This document shows, piece by piece, positions 1 through 7,713 of a DNA stretch of 64,000 nt; the stretch's first letter is position 1, and every line of letters starts with the position of its first letter. A program made the position numbers and the translations under genes. A model generated the notes under the pieces. It was given only the letters and a program-made list of their open reading frames with translations. It made no database searches and was not told the DNA's origin. The stretch comes from Synechococcus sp. MIT S9220 (lineage in GTDB: Bacteria; Cyanobacteriota; Cyanobacteriia; PCC-6307; Cyanobiaceae). The stretch spans positions 1,612,001 to 1,676,000 of the forward strand of contig NZ_CP047958.1 of the NCBI RefSeq assembly GCF_014304815.1, given 5' to 3'.

Positions 1-285
1 GAAGCGATCCTTACTGAGGATGGCGTTCACGCGAAAGGTGCCCAGCGGAGTCCAGCCCTCTTCAAACGTTGTTCCAGCGCAGGCGATACCGTTGCGGCCG
101 TAGCCAACCTTGAAGCGACGCTCTTCCCGTCCCTGATTGAGCTCTCCCGTGCTGGCGGAGGGATCGGCAGCATCCAACTGAATGCGAATGCTGTCTTTGG
201 AGGTCCGTCCGTCTCTGGAAAGAGGGCCTGAGGAACCACATCCGGCAACCGAAACGAGCACAAAGCTCATGAGCAGTGAACGCAT
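1..285 (-). CDS. L,D-transpeptidase (YkuD)-like lipoprotein, partial
   Basis: The N-terminal 95 residues of a gene that continues past the window edge. The protein opens with a short hydrophobic signal and a lipobox (V-A-G-C, Cys16), so it should be a lipoprotein. Residues 79-84 read TPLGTF, which resembles the start of the YkuD L,D-transpeptidase fold where a T-P-x-G-x-F/Y pattern is common. The catalytic His/Cys motif would lie outside the window and cannot be checked. In-frame TTG/CTG codons lie just upstream, so the ATG at 285 is a best guess. A second lipoprotein with YkuD-like features lies at 52882-53481. Confidence 0.6.
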   Translation of the reverse strand, partial: MRSLLMSFVLVSVAGCGSSGPLSRDGRTSKDSIRIQLDAADPSASTGELNQGREERRFKVGYGRNGIACAGTTFEEGWTPLGTFRVNAILSKDRF

Positions 286-402
286 CAGGCTGCGTGAGCA
301 CAGCAAGGTCGCAATCCTCAAGTCCAGCAATCGATGACTGCAGGCAGCATGCCGAGTTTTGAGCGGCCTGTCAGAAGCTTGAAGCGTGCGTCAAAAGCAT
401 CA

Positions 403-1056
403 TCATTGCTCTGCGGCATCGGCAGGATTGAAGGGCTCACCGAAACGGCTGGGCTGGTCACGCAACCAGTTCAGCGTGCTGCGATCCCCGGCGGATGGAG
501 CGAGCACAGGCGAGGCTCCTTGCACCGGAGCAAGGGCATCAGCCGGATCAACGCTGTGCCCCCAGAGACCAAAGGCATGGCCCAACTCATGCAACGCGGT
601 GGCCTGCAGGGACTGCGCCCTCAGCTCCGGCGAGACCAGCACGGTCACGCCTGGTTCCAGTCGCCAGATGTCTGCGCGACGCACTTCCAGCAGTTGCAGC
701 ACAGCACGACCATTACTGGCTCTCCAGCCCCCCGCCAACTTGCGCCGCGGCGGCCGACGGCGTTCCACCCGAATGTGAGCACGGTTGCGATCACTCACCC
801 GCGTGATCGGCAACAGAGGCATCCATTGACCCAAAGCAGCATCAATGGCATTCAGCCAGCGTCGCTCCCATCGATCCGCCAGCTCACCAGCAGCAGGCTC
901 GACCCAGACACACCAGCGAGGCAGAGATGGAATCCCGAAAGCCGTGGTCGCCAAACGTGCCCCATATCCAGGTGCTGTTTCGGCAGCCGCAGCAATGAAG
1001 GGCTGACCATCCAGCTTGCGAACTTGCTGAACCGGTGGACAGGGGTCATCAAGCAT
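403..1056 (-). CDS. Matrixin-like (metzincin) zinc metallopeptidase
   Basis: A 217-residue protein with the zinc-protease signature HELGHAFGLWGHS at residues 156-168. His156 and His160 with Glu157 fit the HExxH core. The third likely ligand, His167, is eleven residues after the first rather than the ten of animal matrixins; as I recall, related cyanobacterial proteins have the same spacing. I see no clear signal peptide at this start, which is odd for a protease family that is usually exported. It lies 12 bases downstream of the DUF2214 gene on the same strand and may share its transcript. The substrate is unknown. Confidence 0.7.
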   Translation of the reverse strand: MLDDPCPPVQQVRKLDGQPFIAAAAETAPGYGARLATTAFGIPSLPRWCVWVEPAAGELADRWERRWLNAIDAALGQWMPLLPITRVSDRNRAHIRVERRRPPRRKLAGGWRASNGRAVLQLLEVRRADIWRLEPGVTVLVSPELRAQSLQATALHELGHAFGLWGHSVDPADALAPVQGASPVLAPSAGDRSTLNWLRDQPSRFGEPFNPADAAEQ

Positions 1057-1068
1057 CGAACTCGTTAC

Positions 1069-1560
1069 TCAAGCAGCGGGAAGACCAACACCCCTGGCCA
1101 TCAGTGTGGCGAGCATCGGAACCAGGGCAAATCCCACCAGCTCCACATTGATGATCCAGCCAAGACGGGTTGCTAGCGCCTCGCCCACCTTGGGCAACTC
1201 GCCCTTGCGGAGCGGAAGTGCCCAGAGGATGTAGGTGACAGTGGGATAGAGCGACAGCCCACCCACACTCAGATAAAGGCCGACTTTCCACCAAAACAGT
1301 GGGTTTTCGGTGTAAAACTCGCTGCCCTGACCGAAATAGAGCACCCGCAGAATTCCAGTCACCAGCAGAGCCAGTGCTGCAATTCCGTAAATGATGTCGG
1401 TGATCACCATGGCCGTGGCAGTCCTGCGATCCGGATCAGGACGAATCAGCCGGCGCTCCACCACCAATGCTGCGAAGCAGAGCATGAAGCTCAGGTAGTG
1501 GACGTAAGCCACTCCAGCACTCTTGGCAATCTCCGGAGTCAGCGCAGAGGCCAGCAACAT
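1069..1560 (-). CDS. DUF2214 family integral membrane protein
   Basis: A 163-residue, very hydrophobic protein with about four membrane segments. Residues around 60-110 contain an ALLVTGILRVLYFGQGSEFY-type stretch followed by PLFWWKVGLYLSVG, which I recognise as the DUF2214 family of bacterial membrane proteins. No function is established for this family. The gene is followed closely by the metzincin-like protease, so the two may be one operon read from the AT-rich region at 1561-1800, which also faces the sigma factor gene on the other strand. Confidence 0.7.
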   Translation of the reverse strand: MLLASALTPEIAKSAGVAYVHYLSFMLCFAALVVERRLIRPDPDRRTATAMVITDIIYGIAALALLVTGILRVLYFGQGSEFYTENPLFWWKVGLYLSVGGLSLYPTVTYILWALPLRKGELPKVGEALATRLGWIINVELVGFALVPMLATLMARGVGLPAA

Positions 1561-1802
1561 GAGCTCGAATCATTTGTTGCTGGCGACAGTAGCGGCTGAG
1601 AGGAAGCCTGCGTCGCTTTCACGGGGAAGGTCTGCACAACCAATTCAAGGCAAATATGAAGCGAAACGAATCACACTATGAACAAAACTTGAATTCGGTA
1701 CAAATTCAGAATTACGTCTGAAATGTGAATTCCGCAGTCTTCATTACACGCACCAAATAAAAAGGCTTTCGCCCTAGGTTCAATAAACCTGGCAACCATG
1801 TG

Positions 1803-2729
1803 ATGGTGAGTTCACTGAGTGCATTTCTAGGCGAAATCGGCAGACATCAACTATTGACTCCTGAACAGGAGTTAACGATGGGGCGCAAAGTTCAAGCGAT
1901 GGTCGCTCTGAACGAGCGCTGTCAGCTTGCCGGCGGAAGTGGACCCGCATGTGTTTACAACGATGAAGAGAAGCGGACGATTAAGCGGGGAGAAAGAGCC
2001 AAAAATCAGATGATCACGTCCAACCTCAGGTTGGTCGTGAATCTTGCGAAGCGATACCAGGGCAAGGGACTTGACCTACTGGATCTGATTCAGGAAGGCA
2101 CCCTTGGACTCACACGCGCCGTCGAAAAATACGACCCAACGCGTGGTCACCGTTTTTCCACCTATGCCTACTGGTGGATTCGTCAGGGCTTGAACCGCGC
2201 TCTTTCAACGCAGAGCCGCACCATTCGTATTCCCGTGAATGTGAATGAAAAACTCACCAAACTTCGTGCTGCCAAGGCTCGACTGATGCAGAGCAATGGC
2301 TTGCCTCCAACATCAGAACAACTGGCGGAGTCGATGCAAATCTCCCTCAGCGAAGTGGAAGATCTGCTGGGTTGTGAATTACGCAGTGTGACGGTCAGCC
2401 TTCAGGGGGTCGTGAAGTCAAAATCTGATCCTTCAGAGCTGGTTGACGTTCTCCCTAGCGATGAAATTCCACCGATGGAACGGGCGGAAATCGCTGAAAG
2501 GACTGCTTCGGCCTGGAAGCTGTTGGACAAATCCAATCTCACGCCCAAAGAACGGACGGTCGTGATGCTGAGATTCGGCCTCGATGGCAGCCATGAATGG
2601 CGCACATTGGCTGAGGTAGCCCGGCACATGAACTGCAGCCGTGAGTACTGCTGCCAAGTGGTGCAACGCGCCCTGCGCAAACTGCGCAAAACCGGCATCC
2701 AACACGGCCTTGTCGAGATGAGCATCTGA
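1803..2729 (+). CDS. Group 2 (RpoD-like) RNA polymerase sigma factor
   Basis: Primary-type sigma factor of about 308 residues. It has region 1.2 (LSAFLGEIGRHQLLTPEQE), region 2 (SNLRLVVNLAKRYQGKGLDL, then the FSTYAYWWIRQ stretch that melts and reads the -10 box), region 3, and a C-terminal region 4 helix-turn-helix (LAEVARHMNCSREYCCQVV). It lacks the long N-terminal region 1.1 of RpoD, so it is a group 2 alternative sigma. The frame opens GTG-ATG; I chose the ATG at 1803. A short inverted repeat, AGGTT-N5-AACCT at 1776-1790, lies just before the start. Such sigmas usually serve stress, light or nutrient responses; the specific role cannot be read here. Confidence 0.9.
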   Translation: MVSSLSAFLGEIGRHQLLTPEQELTMGRKVQAMVALNERCQLAGGSGPACVYNDEEKRTIKRGERAKNQMITSNLRLVVNLAKRYQGKGLDLLDLIQEGTLGLTRAVEKYDPTRGHRFSTYAYWWIRQGLNRALSTQSRTIRIPVNVNEKLTKLRAAKARLMQSNGLPPTSEQLAESMQISLSEVEDLLGCELRSVTVSLQGVVKSKSDPSELVDVLPSDEIPPMERAEIAERTASAWKLLDKSNLTPKERTVVMLRFGLDGSHEWRTLAEVARHMNCSREYCCQVVQRALRKLRKTGIQHGLVEMSI

Positions 2730-2756
2730 ACGGGAACCCACCCCCCGGAGATTCGG

Positions 2757-2790
2757 CTCACCTCATGGCATATTCGCCTGGAGGGGTGAG
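2757..2790 (+). terminator. Possible hairpin terminator after the sigma factor gene
   Basis: CTCACC (2757-2762) and GGTGAG (2785-2790) can pair 28 bases past the sigma stop codon. The loop is long and the following ATTCTTAAGG is only weakly T-rich, so this is a weak call. Confidence 0.25.
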
Positions 2791-2823
2791 ATTCTTAAGG
2801 CTGACCGCGTAACCGCCATCGCC

Positions 2824-3225
2824 ATGACATCGAGCTCCCCTTCAGGCACCACGGAGTTCAACGCCGGGTTCAACGGTGAGGTAGTGGATGCCGAAGTGCT
2901 CGACAGTGAAGTCATCGATGAGTCTGCCTTTCGGCAACTGCTGAAGCGGGCTGGACGATCGATTGCTCGCCCAGCCCTTGAAGCGCTGGAGATGATGCTT
3001 GATCCGGCAACGCCTCCTCAAGCCAGGTTCACCCTGCTGGCAGCGCTCACTTACCTTCTCGTCCCCACAGACCTCATCCCGGATCTGTTGCCGGTGGCTG
3101 GTTTCAGTGATGACCTGGTGGCCATCACCGCAGTCATGGGTCTGTGCCGGAATCACATCACTCCCGAGATCAGGCAACGGGCGCAACGCAAACTGGATCA
3201 ATGGTTCCCGATCCACCGCCCATGA
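2824..3225 (+). CDS. YkvA/DUF1232 family membrane protein
   Basis: 133 residues. The C-terminal half holds the DUF1232 pattern: a hydrophobic LLAALTYLLVPTDLIPDLLP helix pair ending in PVAGFSDDLVAITAV. The N-terminal 30 residues are acidic and probably disordered. The family is widespread, membrane-associated and of unknown function. Its stop codon overlaps the start of the next gene (ATGA at 3222-3225), so the two are probably translationally coupled. Confidence 0.8.
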   Translation: MTSSSPSGTTEFNAGFNGEVVDAEVLDSEVIDESAFRQLLKRAGRSIARPALEALEMMLDPATPPQARFTLLAALTYLLVPTDLIPDLLPVAGFSDDLVAITAVMGLCRNHITPEIRQRAQRKLDQWFPIHRP

Positions 3226-3557
3226 GCCGCTGGTCACGTGACTTAGAGGACGACCTTGCAGCACTGCTGAAGGACTGGCTCAAGCAGCAAGGGCGTACCC
3301 AGTCGGACCTCCGCCGCAGCCTCAGAGCGACATCCACCCGGATGCCAGCCCTGATGGAAGTACTGCAAAGAGAGCATGTCCTTGGGGGCATGCCTCGATT
3401 AGCAGCCCGGCTCTGCTCGATCGAAGCTGAGTGGGCCGCTGATCCAGGAGCACCTGCGCATGAGGGTTCAGGCTCCAGCCCCGCTCAGACCAATGCCGAT
3501 CCCTTCGGTCAGTTGGATCTGCTGCTGAGAGAAATTAGAGACGACTGCACCGGCTGA
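3222..3557 (+). CDS. Conserved hypothetical protein coupled to DUF1232 gene
   Basis: 111 residues beginning MSRWSRDLEDDL. The start is chosen from the ATGA overlap with the preceding stop codon; a longer frame opens at 3144 but would lie inside the DUF1232 gene. The first 75 residues look helical (KDWLKQQGRTQSDLRRSL, then ALMEVLQREH) and could be a small helix-turn-helix-like or peptide-binding domain; the tail is low-complexity. I do not recognise the family. Confidence 0.6.
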   Translation: MSRWSRDLEDDLAALLKDWLKQQGRTQSDLRRSLRATSTRMPALMEVLQREHVLGGMPRLAARLCSIEAEWAADPGAPAHEGSGSSPAQTNADPFGQLDLLLREIRDDCTG

Positions 3558-3598
3558 ACACGATCGCAGGCAACATGGGAATATCGATTTGATTCTCC

Positions 3599-3853
3599 AT
3601 GGCATCCGTCCCGCAACGACTGCTCGGCGTCAGCCTCCTCACCGCTGTCAGCGTGACGCTTCCTCAAGCCGCGATGGCTCAATCAGAGGTCTGGTTGCTG
3701 GGCCCCAACAGCCGCACCGGTGAACAGAGCACCGTGGTTCCCACGGACTGCGTCGAAGCAGCGGATGGATCGATCACCTGCAACACCAAGATCGAGAATC
3801 CCCCTGGCGACACACCCGCCAAGCCTTACTTCAACCCGTTCAGCAGCAACTGA
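3599..3853 (+). CDS. Small secreted protein (signal peptide, hypothetical)
   Basis: 84 residues. The first 28 form a good signal peptide (hydrophobic LLGVSLLTAVSVTLPQAAMA, cleavage likely after AMA). The mature part has two cysteines (in TDCVEAADGSITCNTK), which could form a disulfide in the periplasm or outside the cell. It ends with Pro/Asn-rich residues. Family not recognised. The PsiE-like gene follows after five bases, which suggests co-transcription. Confidence 0.6.
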   Translation: MASVPQRLLGVSLLTAVSVTLPQAAMAQSEVWLLGPNSRTGEQSTVVPTDCVEAADGSITCNTKIENPPGDTPAKPYFNPFSSN

Positions 3854-3858
3854 GCACC

Positions 3859-4416
3859 GTGATTCAATCCCGCCGCAAACGTCGAAGTTTCCTGCAATGG
3901 GTTGATGCGGGTGAAAAGCAGGTCGCCATCCTGCTCACCGCAATCACTGCTGTTGTGATCGCGGCTTCGATCGTGCAGCTCACAATCCGGGTTGCGTTGT
4001 CGCTGATCACCAATGAACAGGATTCCTACTGGCTCGGTGATGGTCTGATTCGCATCCTTGGCGATCTGCTGACCGTACTCATCGCCCTTGAAGTGCTGCA
4101 GAACATCACCAGTTACCTGCGTCGCCATGTCGTGCAGATCGAACTGGTGCTAGTCACCGCACTCACAGCCGTCGCCAGAAAAGTCATTGTGCTGCCCAAA
4201 GGTGCGGAAGATAAGCCTCAGCTATTGATCGGCCTTGGTGTCTCCACTATCGCGTTGGCGGGGGCTTACTGGCTCGTCAAACGATCGAATGAACCCGATA
4301 CTCGCCCGGACTCTCATTCCAGTAGAGAGCGAGCCATACCGTTCCAGGATCAGCATCCGTCCTCTCAACCCGATGACGCCGACCGGCTGGAAGCATCAGC
4401 TGATCCCCAACGCTGA
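3859..4416 (+). CDS. PsiE-like (phosphate-starvation-inducible E) membrane protein
   Basis: A 185-residue protein starting at GTG. Residues 20-145 contain four membrane helices with the PsiE-like pattern LGDLLTVLIALEVLQNITSYL and a loop (TAVARKVIVLP) typical of the family. PsiE proteins are membrane proteins induced by phosphate starvation in enterobacteria; their activity is unknown. The membrane domain ends at about residue 140. The last 45 residues are polar, low-complexity, and lie antisense to the end of the Nif11-cupin gene, an overlap of 140 bases. This tail may be a read-through extension after loss of an ancestral stop. Confidence 0.7.
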   Translation: MIQSRRKRRSFLQWVDAGEKQVAILLTAITAVVIAASIVQLTIRVALSLITNEQDSYWLGDGLIRILGDLLTVLIALEVLQNITSYLRRHVVQIELVLVTALTAVARKVIVLPKGAEDKPQLLIGLGVSTIALAGAYWLVKRSNEPDTRPDSHSSRERAIPFQDQHPSSQPDDADRLEASADPQR

Positions 4417-4828
4417 GTTCAATCCATTCCTCTGGATCTTCAAGACGCAGGCGAGCGCTCCCTTTCAACAGGGTGAGCCACTCATTCTCTGTCTGTTGAT
4501 ACCAGAAACCATCAGGACTGCGCGATCCATTGGAGCTGATTCTCATCAGCCTCCAATCCCGGCCTGAACACAACTCCTCCTCGGATTCCTGCCCTGAAGC
4601 TGAAGGTGCCTCCGCCAGCAGATTCGATCGACGTGGCGACTCAACACTCGGCTCTCCCCAGCGTCGGCCGATGCTGTATCCCCAAGACCGGGCGAGTTGC
4701 ACAACCGCATTGTGATCAGAGCATGAGGCCAACTGACGACGTCGTTCCGGATCAGCATCAAGACTGCTGACTAATGCGTTGAGCTGTTGAACCTTCAACA
4801 GAAAACGCTGGAGATCCTCTTCCGCCAT
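4277..4828 (-). CDS. Nif11-domain / cupin fusion protein
   Basis: 183 residues from the ATG at 4828; an in-frame GTG at 4912 would add 28 residues, but the Nif11 domain normally begins at the N-terminus. Residues 1-60 (MAEEDLQRFLLKVQQLNALV ... HNAVVQLARSWGYSI) match the Nif11 helical domain, used in marine picocyanobacteria as the leader of prochlorosin-type peptides. Residues 95-180 form a cupin barrel (ENEWLTLLKGSARLRLED, VGDQLMLPAGRRHRVE). There is no Cys-rich core peptide, so it is not a lanthipeptide precursor. The cupin may bind a metal or small ligand. Its end overlaps the PsiE-like gene. Confidence 0.7.
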   Translation of the reverse strand: MAEEDLQRFLLKVQQLNALVSSLDADPERRRQLASCSDHNAVVQLARSWGYSIGRRWGEPSVESPRRSNLLAEAPSASGQESEEELCSGRDWRLMRISSNGSRSPDGFWYQQTENEWLTLLKGSARLRLEDPEEWIELSVGDQLMLPAGRRHRVERTDADPGTVWLALYWNESPGEYRVHSIV

Positions 4829-4925
4829 CAGATCAGGAACAACTGTTGTGATCCTGACAACCCGCAGATTCAGATCAAGCCATTGGCTTGCACCAAGGCA
4901 GACTGAAATCACCGGCTGATGGACG

Positions 4926-5258
4926 ATGAGAACTCTGCTGGCAGGGGCCCTGATGCTGATCGCACTGCTTTGGCAGAGTTCAAGCGCCTGGGGCCTAAGT
5001 GGATCAGGAGCGCAACTCTTTGATCTGCATTGCGCTGGATGTCATCCCAACGGTGGCAACATCATTCGTCGAGGACGAACACTAAAGCTCAAGGCTCTCG
5101 AAAAACGAGAGCTCAACAATGCTCAAGCGATCGCGCAGATTGCCCGTGAAGGGATTGGCCAAATGAGCGGTTATGCCGATGTTCTAGGAGAAGGGAATGA
5201 CGTCGTGGTTGCCGACTGGATCTGGCAGCAGGCTCAGAATGCCTGGATCCAGGGATAA
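4926..5258 (+). CDS. Cytochrome c6-like protein
   Basis: 110 residues with a signal peptide (residues 1-23, ending SSAWG) and one heme-binding motif, CAGCH. The pattern around it (GAQLFDLHCAGCHPNGGNII, then RGRTLKLKALEKREL) and a later Met axial ligand in GQMSGY match low-potential c6-like cytochromes of cyanobacteria rather than the main petJ product, though this is judged by eye. It should be a periplasmic or lumenal electron carrier. Its start lies 97 bases from the divergent Nif11-cupin gene and its end overlaps the convergent YciI-like gene by 25 bases. Confidence 0.8.
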   Translation: MRTLLAGALMLIALLWQSSSAWGLSGSGAQLFDLHCAGCHPNGGNIIRRGRTLKLKALEKRELNNAQAIAQIAREGIGQMSGYADVLGEGNDVVVADWIWQQAQNAWIQG

Positions 5259-5503
5259 ACATCCAGATGAGTCCAGATTCCCTCTCGCCAATAGACATCT
5301 GCTTCCAGCAGAGCTCGCACAGTTGATTCACTGTCGGACTCAAAGACTGCGAAAACGTGTGTACTGCCAACAGTCGGTCCGAGAGTGATCAATGTCCCAC
5401 TTTCCTTGAGGGCTTTAAGCCGCTCGAGATGCTCATCGCGAAACGGAGCTCTTTTTTCCAATGCGTTGTCGCAATAAGTCCCCCAGAGAACGAAGCGGGC
5501 CAT
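5234..5503 (-). CDS. YciI family protein
   Basis: 89 residues of the small ferredoxin-like YciI/YCII fold. It shows the family marks R-x-x-H-L-x-x-L (FRDEHLERLKALKESGTLI), then GPTVGSTHVFAVFE and DVYWREGIWTHLDVYPW. Members are small enzymes or chaperone-like proteins of poorly known function. It is convergent with, and slightly overlaps, the cytochrome gene. Confidence 0.85.
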   Translation of the reverse strand: MARFVLWGTYCDNALEKRAPFRDEHLERLKALKESGTLITLGPTVGSTHVFAVFESDSESTVRALLEADVYWREGIWTHLDVYPWIQAF

Positions 5504-5540
5504 AGTTTCACCTCCGGTTAAAAAAATCTGCGCCGAATGG

Positions 5541-5571
5541 TTGACGCATACTGCACATTAAGCGCTATGTT
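5541..5571 (+). promoter_or_regulatory. Candidate promoter of the cyAbrB gene
   Basis: A TTGACG box at 5541-5546 and TATGTT at 5566-5571 lie 20 bases upstream of the cyAbrB start. The 19-base spacer is longer than ideal. The region is AT-rich and is the only promoter-like sequence between the divergent genes. Confidence 0.3.
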
Positions 5572-5590
5572 CAGAAGGTAGATTGTTTTT

Positions 5591-5965
5591 ATGATGATGC
5601 TCACTGGTGCTGAACTCCTTGCAAAGGTCAAGGATTTAGGTGACGTCTCCAAGACAGACCTGGCTACTGCCTGTGGGTATGTCTCAAAAAAGAAGGATGG
5701 TTCTGATCGCGTTAACTTCACAGCTTTCTATGAAGCTCTTCTCAATGCCAAGGGCATTGAACTTGGCGGTGGTTCCGCTGGTATTGGCAAGGGTGGTCGC
5801 AAGCTTTCCTACGTTGCAACTGTCCAAGGAAACGGCAACTTGTTGATCGGCAAGGCTTACACCGCCATGCTTGATCTCAAGCCTGGTGATGAGTTCGAGA
5901 TCAAGCTGGGGCGCAAACAGATCCGCCTCGTTCCCGTTGGTGGCACAGACGAAGACGAAGAGTGA
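5591..5965 (+). CDS. cyAbrB transcriptional regulator
   Basis: 124 residues. The N-terminal half (LTGAELLAKVKDLGDVSKTD and the VSKKKDGSDRVNFTAFYEAL stretch) is the cyanobacteria-specific part of cyAbrB. The C-terminal half (GNLLIGKAYTAMLDLKPGDE, FEIKLGRKQIRLVPV) is the AbrB-type swapped-hairpin DNA-binding fold, placed C-terminally as in this family. cyAbrB proteins act on carbon/nitrogen balance, inorganic carbon uptake and redox genes. The frame opens with three Met codons; the third (5597) gives the usual MLTGAELL start. It is convergent with trpA with only three bases between. Confidence 0.9.
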   Translation: MMMLTGAELLAKVKDLGDVSKTDLATACGYVSKKKDGSDRVNFTAFYEALLNAKGIELGGGSAGIGKGGRKLSYVATVQGNGNLLIGKAYTAMLDLKPGDEFEIKLGRKQIRLVPVGGTDEDEE

Positions 5966-5968
5966 TTT

Positions 5969-6775
5969 TCAGCCGGCTGCTGCACGCAGTTCACGGCAAA
6001 ATTCACCTGCTTCCGCCGCTGCGCAACCTTGTTGTGCAGCGGCGATTCTTTTGACTAAGGCACTGCCAACAATGGCTCCATCGGCGCCCCATGCCCTCAC
6101 CTGACGGACCTGATCAGGACCGGAGATTCCAAATCCCACAGCAACAGGACCGGCTTCACATCGCTTCAGAGAAGTAACTAATTGGCCGACACGTTCTTGA
6201 AGACTTGATCGTTCTCCGGTGACACCCGTCACAGAAACCAAATAGGTGAACCCACGGCTGGAAGCAGCAATGCGCTCCATCCGCTGTTCAGGTGTCGTGG
6301 GAGCCACAAGCAAAACAAGATCAAGGCCATGTTGTGCTGCAAGTGGAGACAAACGTTCCGCTTCCTCAAGGGGGAGATCAGGCACAACCAACCCAGAAAC
6401 ACCAGCGGCGGCAGCTTCAGAAAAAAAGCGTTCCGCGCCTCGATTCAGCAGTGGGTTGCTGTAGGTGAACAGCACAACCGGCATGGTGAGTTGTTCACGT
6501 AATCCACTCAACATCTCCAGCACTTTTGCCGGAGTTGTGTTTTGTTCAAGAGCTCGGTGAGCTGCAGCCTGGATCACTGGTCCATCCGCCAGAGGATCGC
6601 TGTAAGGAATGCCAAGCTCCACCACATCAGCTCCATGGCTCTGAAGACTGATCAATACTTCAGCTGTACTCTTCAAATCAGGATCACCAGCCATCACAAA
6701 AGGCATCAGTGCCAGACGCTGCTCACTGGCGGTCTTCACAAAGACCTCTGCAATGCGTGAGGACAGCTCTGCCAC
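5969..6775 (-). CDS. trpA: Tryptophan synthase alpha subunit
   Basis: 268 residues, a full-length TIM-barrel. It cleaves indole-3-glycerol phosphate to indole and glyceraldehyde 3-phosphate and passes indole to TrpB. The catalytic Glu and Asp are visible in [19 protein letters not shown], and the phosphate-binding end [13 protein letters not shown] and [12 protein letters not shown] is intact. It is the last gene of a minus-strand group ndhL-DUF3007-trpA. TrpF, another tryptophan enzyme, is far away at 57.4 kb. Confidence 0.97.
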   Translation of the reverse strand: MAELSSRIAEVFVKTASEQRLALMPFVMAGDPDLKSTAEVLISLQSHGADVVELGIPYSDPLADGPVIQAAAHRALEQNTTPAKVLEMLSGLREQLTMPVVLFTYSNPLLNRGAERFFSEAAAAGVSGLVVPDLPLEEAERLSPLAAQHGLDLVLLVAPTTPEQRMERIAASSRGFTYLVSVTGVTGERSSLQERVGQLVTSLKRCEAGPVAVGFGISGPDQVRQVRAWGADGAIVGSALVKRIAAAQQGCAAAEAGEFCRELRAAAG

Positions 6776-6820
6776 GGATTCTGAAACTGTGATGCAGGCG
6801 AGCCTAAAGGTCGACTGAAA

Positions 6821-7159
6821 CTACTCAGAGGCCTGAGTGGTCTCCTCTTCAGCAATGGAGGCCATCAGTGCCTGCTGCTGCTCGGGAGTCATGGCATCAA
6901 ACCGCTCCTGCAGCTGTTGAGCGGTGAGCTGGTCGTAACCGCTGCGATAGCGACGGCGTTGCTGCATATAGGTCATCCGCCCCGTCACCACTCTGAACAG
7001 ATAGGAGCTGGTCCAAATCACCACAACCACAACCAGAAGCGCCTCAGCGGCAATACCCGCAGAAAACCCCTCTAATCCAAGAGCTTCAAACAGCCAGTAG
7101 CCCAAACCACCAGCCAGCAGAAGGCCAAGGCCAAGTTTCAGGACACCGGCACGCGTCAA
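6821..7159 (-). CDS. DUF3007 family membrane protein
   Basis: 112 residues with two membrane helices (residues 5-25 and 35-58) and a basic/Gln-rich cytoplasmic tail (YMQQRRRYRSGYDQLTAQQL). It matches the cyanobacterial and plastid DUF3007 family, whose function is unknown. It sits three bases after ndhL and before trpA, so it is co-transcribed with an NDH-1 subunit; a role near NDH-1 is possible but not shown. Confidence 0.8.
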   Translation of the reverse strand: MTRAGVLKLGLGLLLAGGLGYWLFEALGLEGFSAGIAAEALLVVVVVIWTSSYLFRVVTGRMTYMQQRRRYRSGYDQLTAQQLQERFDAMTPEQQQALMASIAEEETTQASE

Positions 7160-7162
7160 GGA

Positions 7163-7408
7163 TCAGACCTCACCCTGACCGCTGAAGCGGAGATTAAGGA
7201 ATGGAGCAAACACAATCAATCCAGGAAAAAACAGGAACACCAGGGAATAGATCCCCAAACGCTCGTATTTACCCATCACGGTCCAGCGACGTGTCATCCA
7301 GGCATAAAGCAGGAGAGGGACGACGACCAGGTAGGCACCACCTAGAGCCACATAGGCTCCGATCACGAGCAAGGTATCCAAGGAAACCGCGTTGAGGAGA
7401 GTCTCCAT
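7163..7408 (-). CDS. ndhL: NAD(P)H-quinone oxidoreductase subunit L
   Basis: 81 residues with two membrane helices and the family sequence [20 protein letters not shown] and [17 protein letters not shown]. NdhL is an oxygenic-photosynthesis-specific membrane subunit of NDH-1 that helps bind ferredoxin. It heads the ndhL-DUF3007-trpA group. Confidence 0.93.
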   Translation of the reverse strand: METLLNAVSLDTLLVIGAYVALGGAYLVVVPLLLYAWMTRRWTVMGKYERLGIYSLVFLFFPGLIVFAPFLNLRFSGQGEV

Positions 7409-7469
7409 GGTTTGCAGAATGGGCCTTCTGGGGGGAATCTAGAATGCCATCACGGTGCCGGTGGCTCGT

Positions 7470-7555
7470 GGGGGCGTGGCGGAATCGGTAGACGCACGCG
7501 ACTTAAAATCGTTTGGGATGAAAATCCTGTGGGGGTTCAAGTCCCCCCGCCCCCA
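7470..7555 (+). tRNA. tRNA-Leu (anticodon UAA), intron-free
   Basis: An 86-base cloverleaf. Acceptor strands GGGGGCG (7470-7476) and CGCCCCC (7548-7554) pair fully; discriminator is A7555 and CCA is encoded at 7556-7558. The D-loop GCGGAATCGGTAGACGC, anticodon loop CTTAAAA (anticodon TAA) and T-arm GGGGGTTCAAGTCCCCC are normal. It has the long class II variable arm expected of tRNA-Leu. Many cyanobacteria and plastids carry a group I intron in this anticodon loop; none is present here. A TAGAAT box at 7440-7445 could be the -10 element. Confidence 0.97.
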
Positions 7556-7599
7556 CCACCGGCAGTGAAAGAAGTCCTTTCGTCATGGGCATTCCAGAT

Positions 7600-7634
7600 C
7601 ACCCTCATTCACTTCGCAAACATGAGGGTGTTTC
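7600..7634 (+). terminator. Rho-independent terminator after tRNA-Leu
   Basis: A perfect 9-bp stem, CACCCTCAT (7600-7608) with ATGAGGGTG (7622-7630), 13-base loop, followed by TTTCGTT on the plus strand. The position 45 bases past the tRNA and the T-rich tail on the plus side fit the tRNA rather than the minus-strand pyrC. Confidence 0.65.
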
Positions 7635-7713
7635 GTTCATATCAACTGTGGCGATCTCCAACGCACAGCTGGGCGAAGAATCTGCAGGACTCATGCGTTG
7701 AGCTGATCCAAAC

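Noticed and set aside
334-1176. A 280-codon plus-strand frame
   Set aside because: Antisense to the metzincin gene and part of the DUF2214 gene; no recognisable domain and very Arg/Gln/Pro-rich.
7470-7555. Group I intron in tRNA-Leu(UAA)
   Set aside because: The anticodon loop is continuous, so the gene is intron-free.
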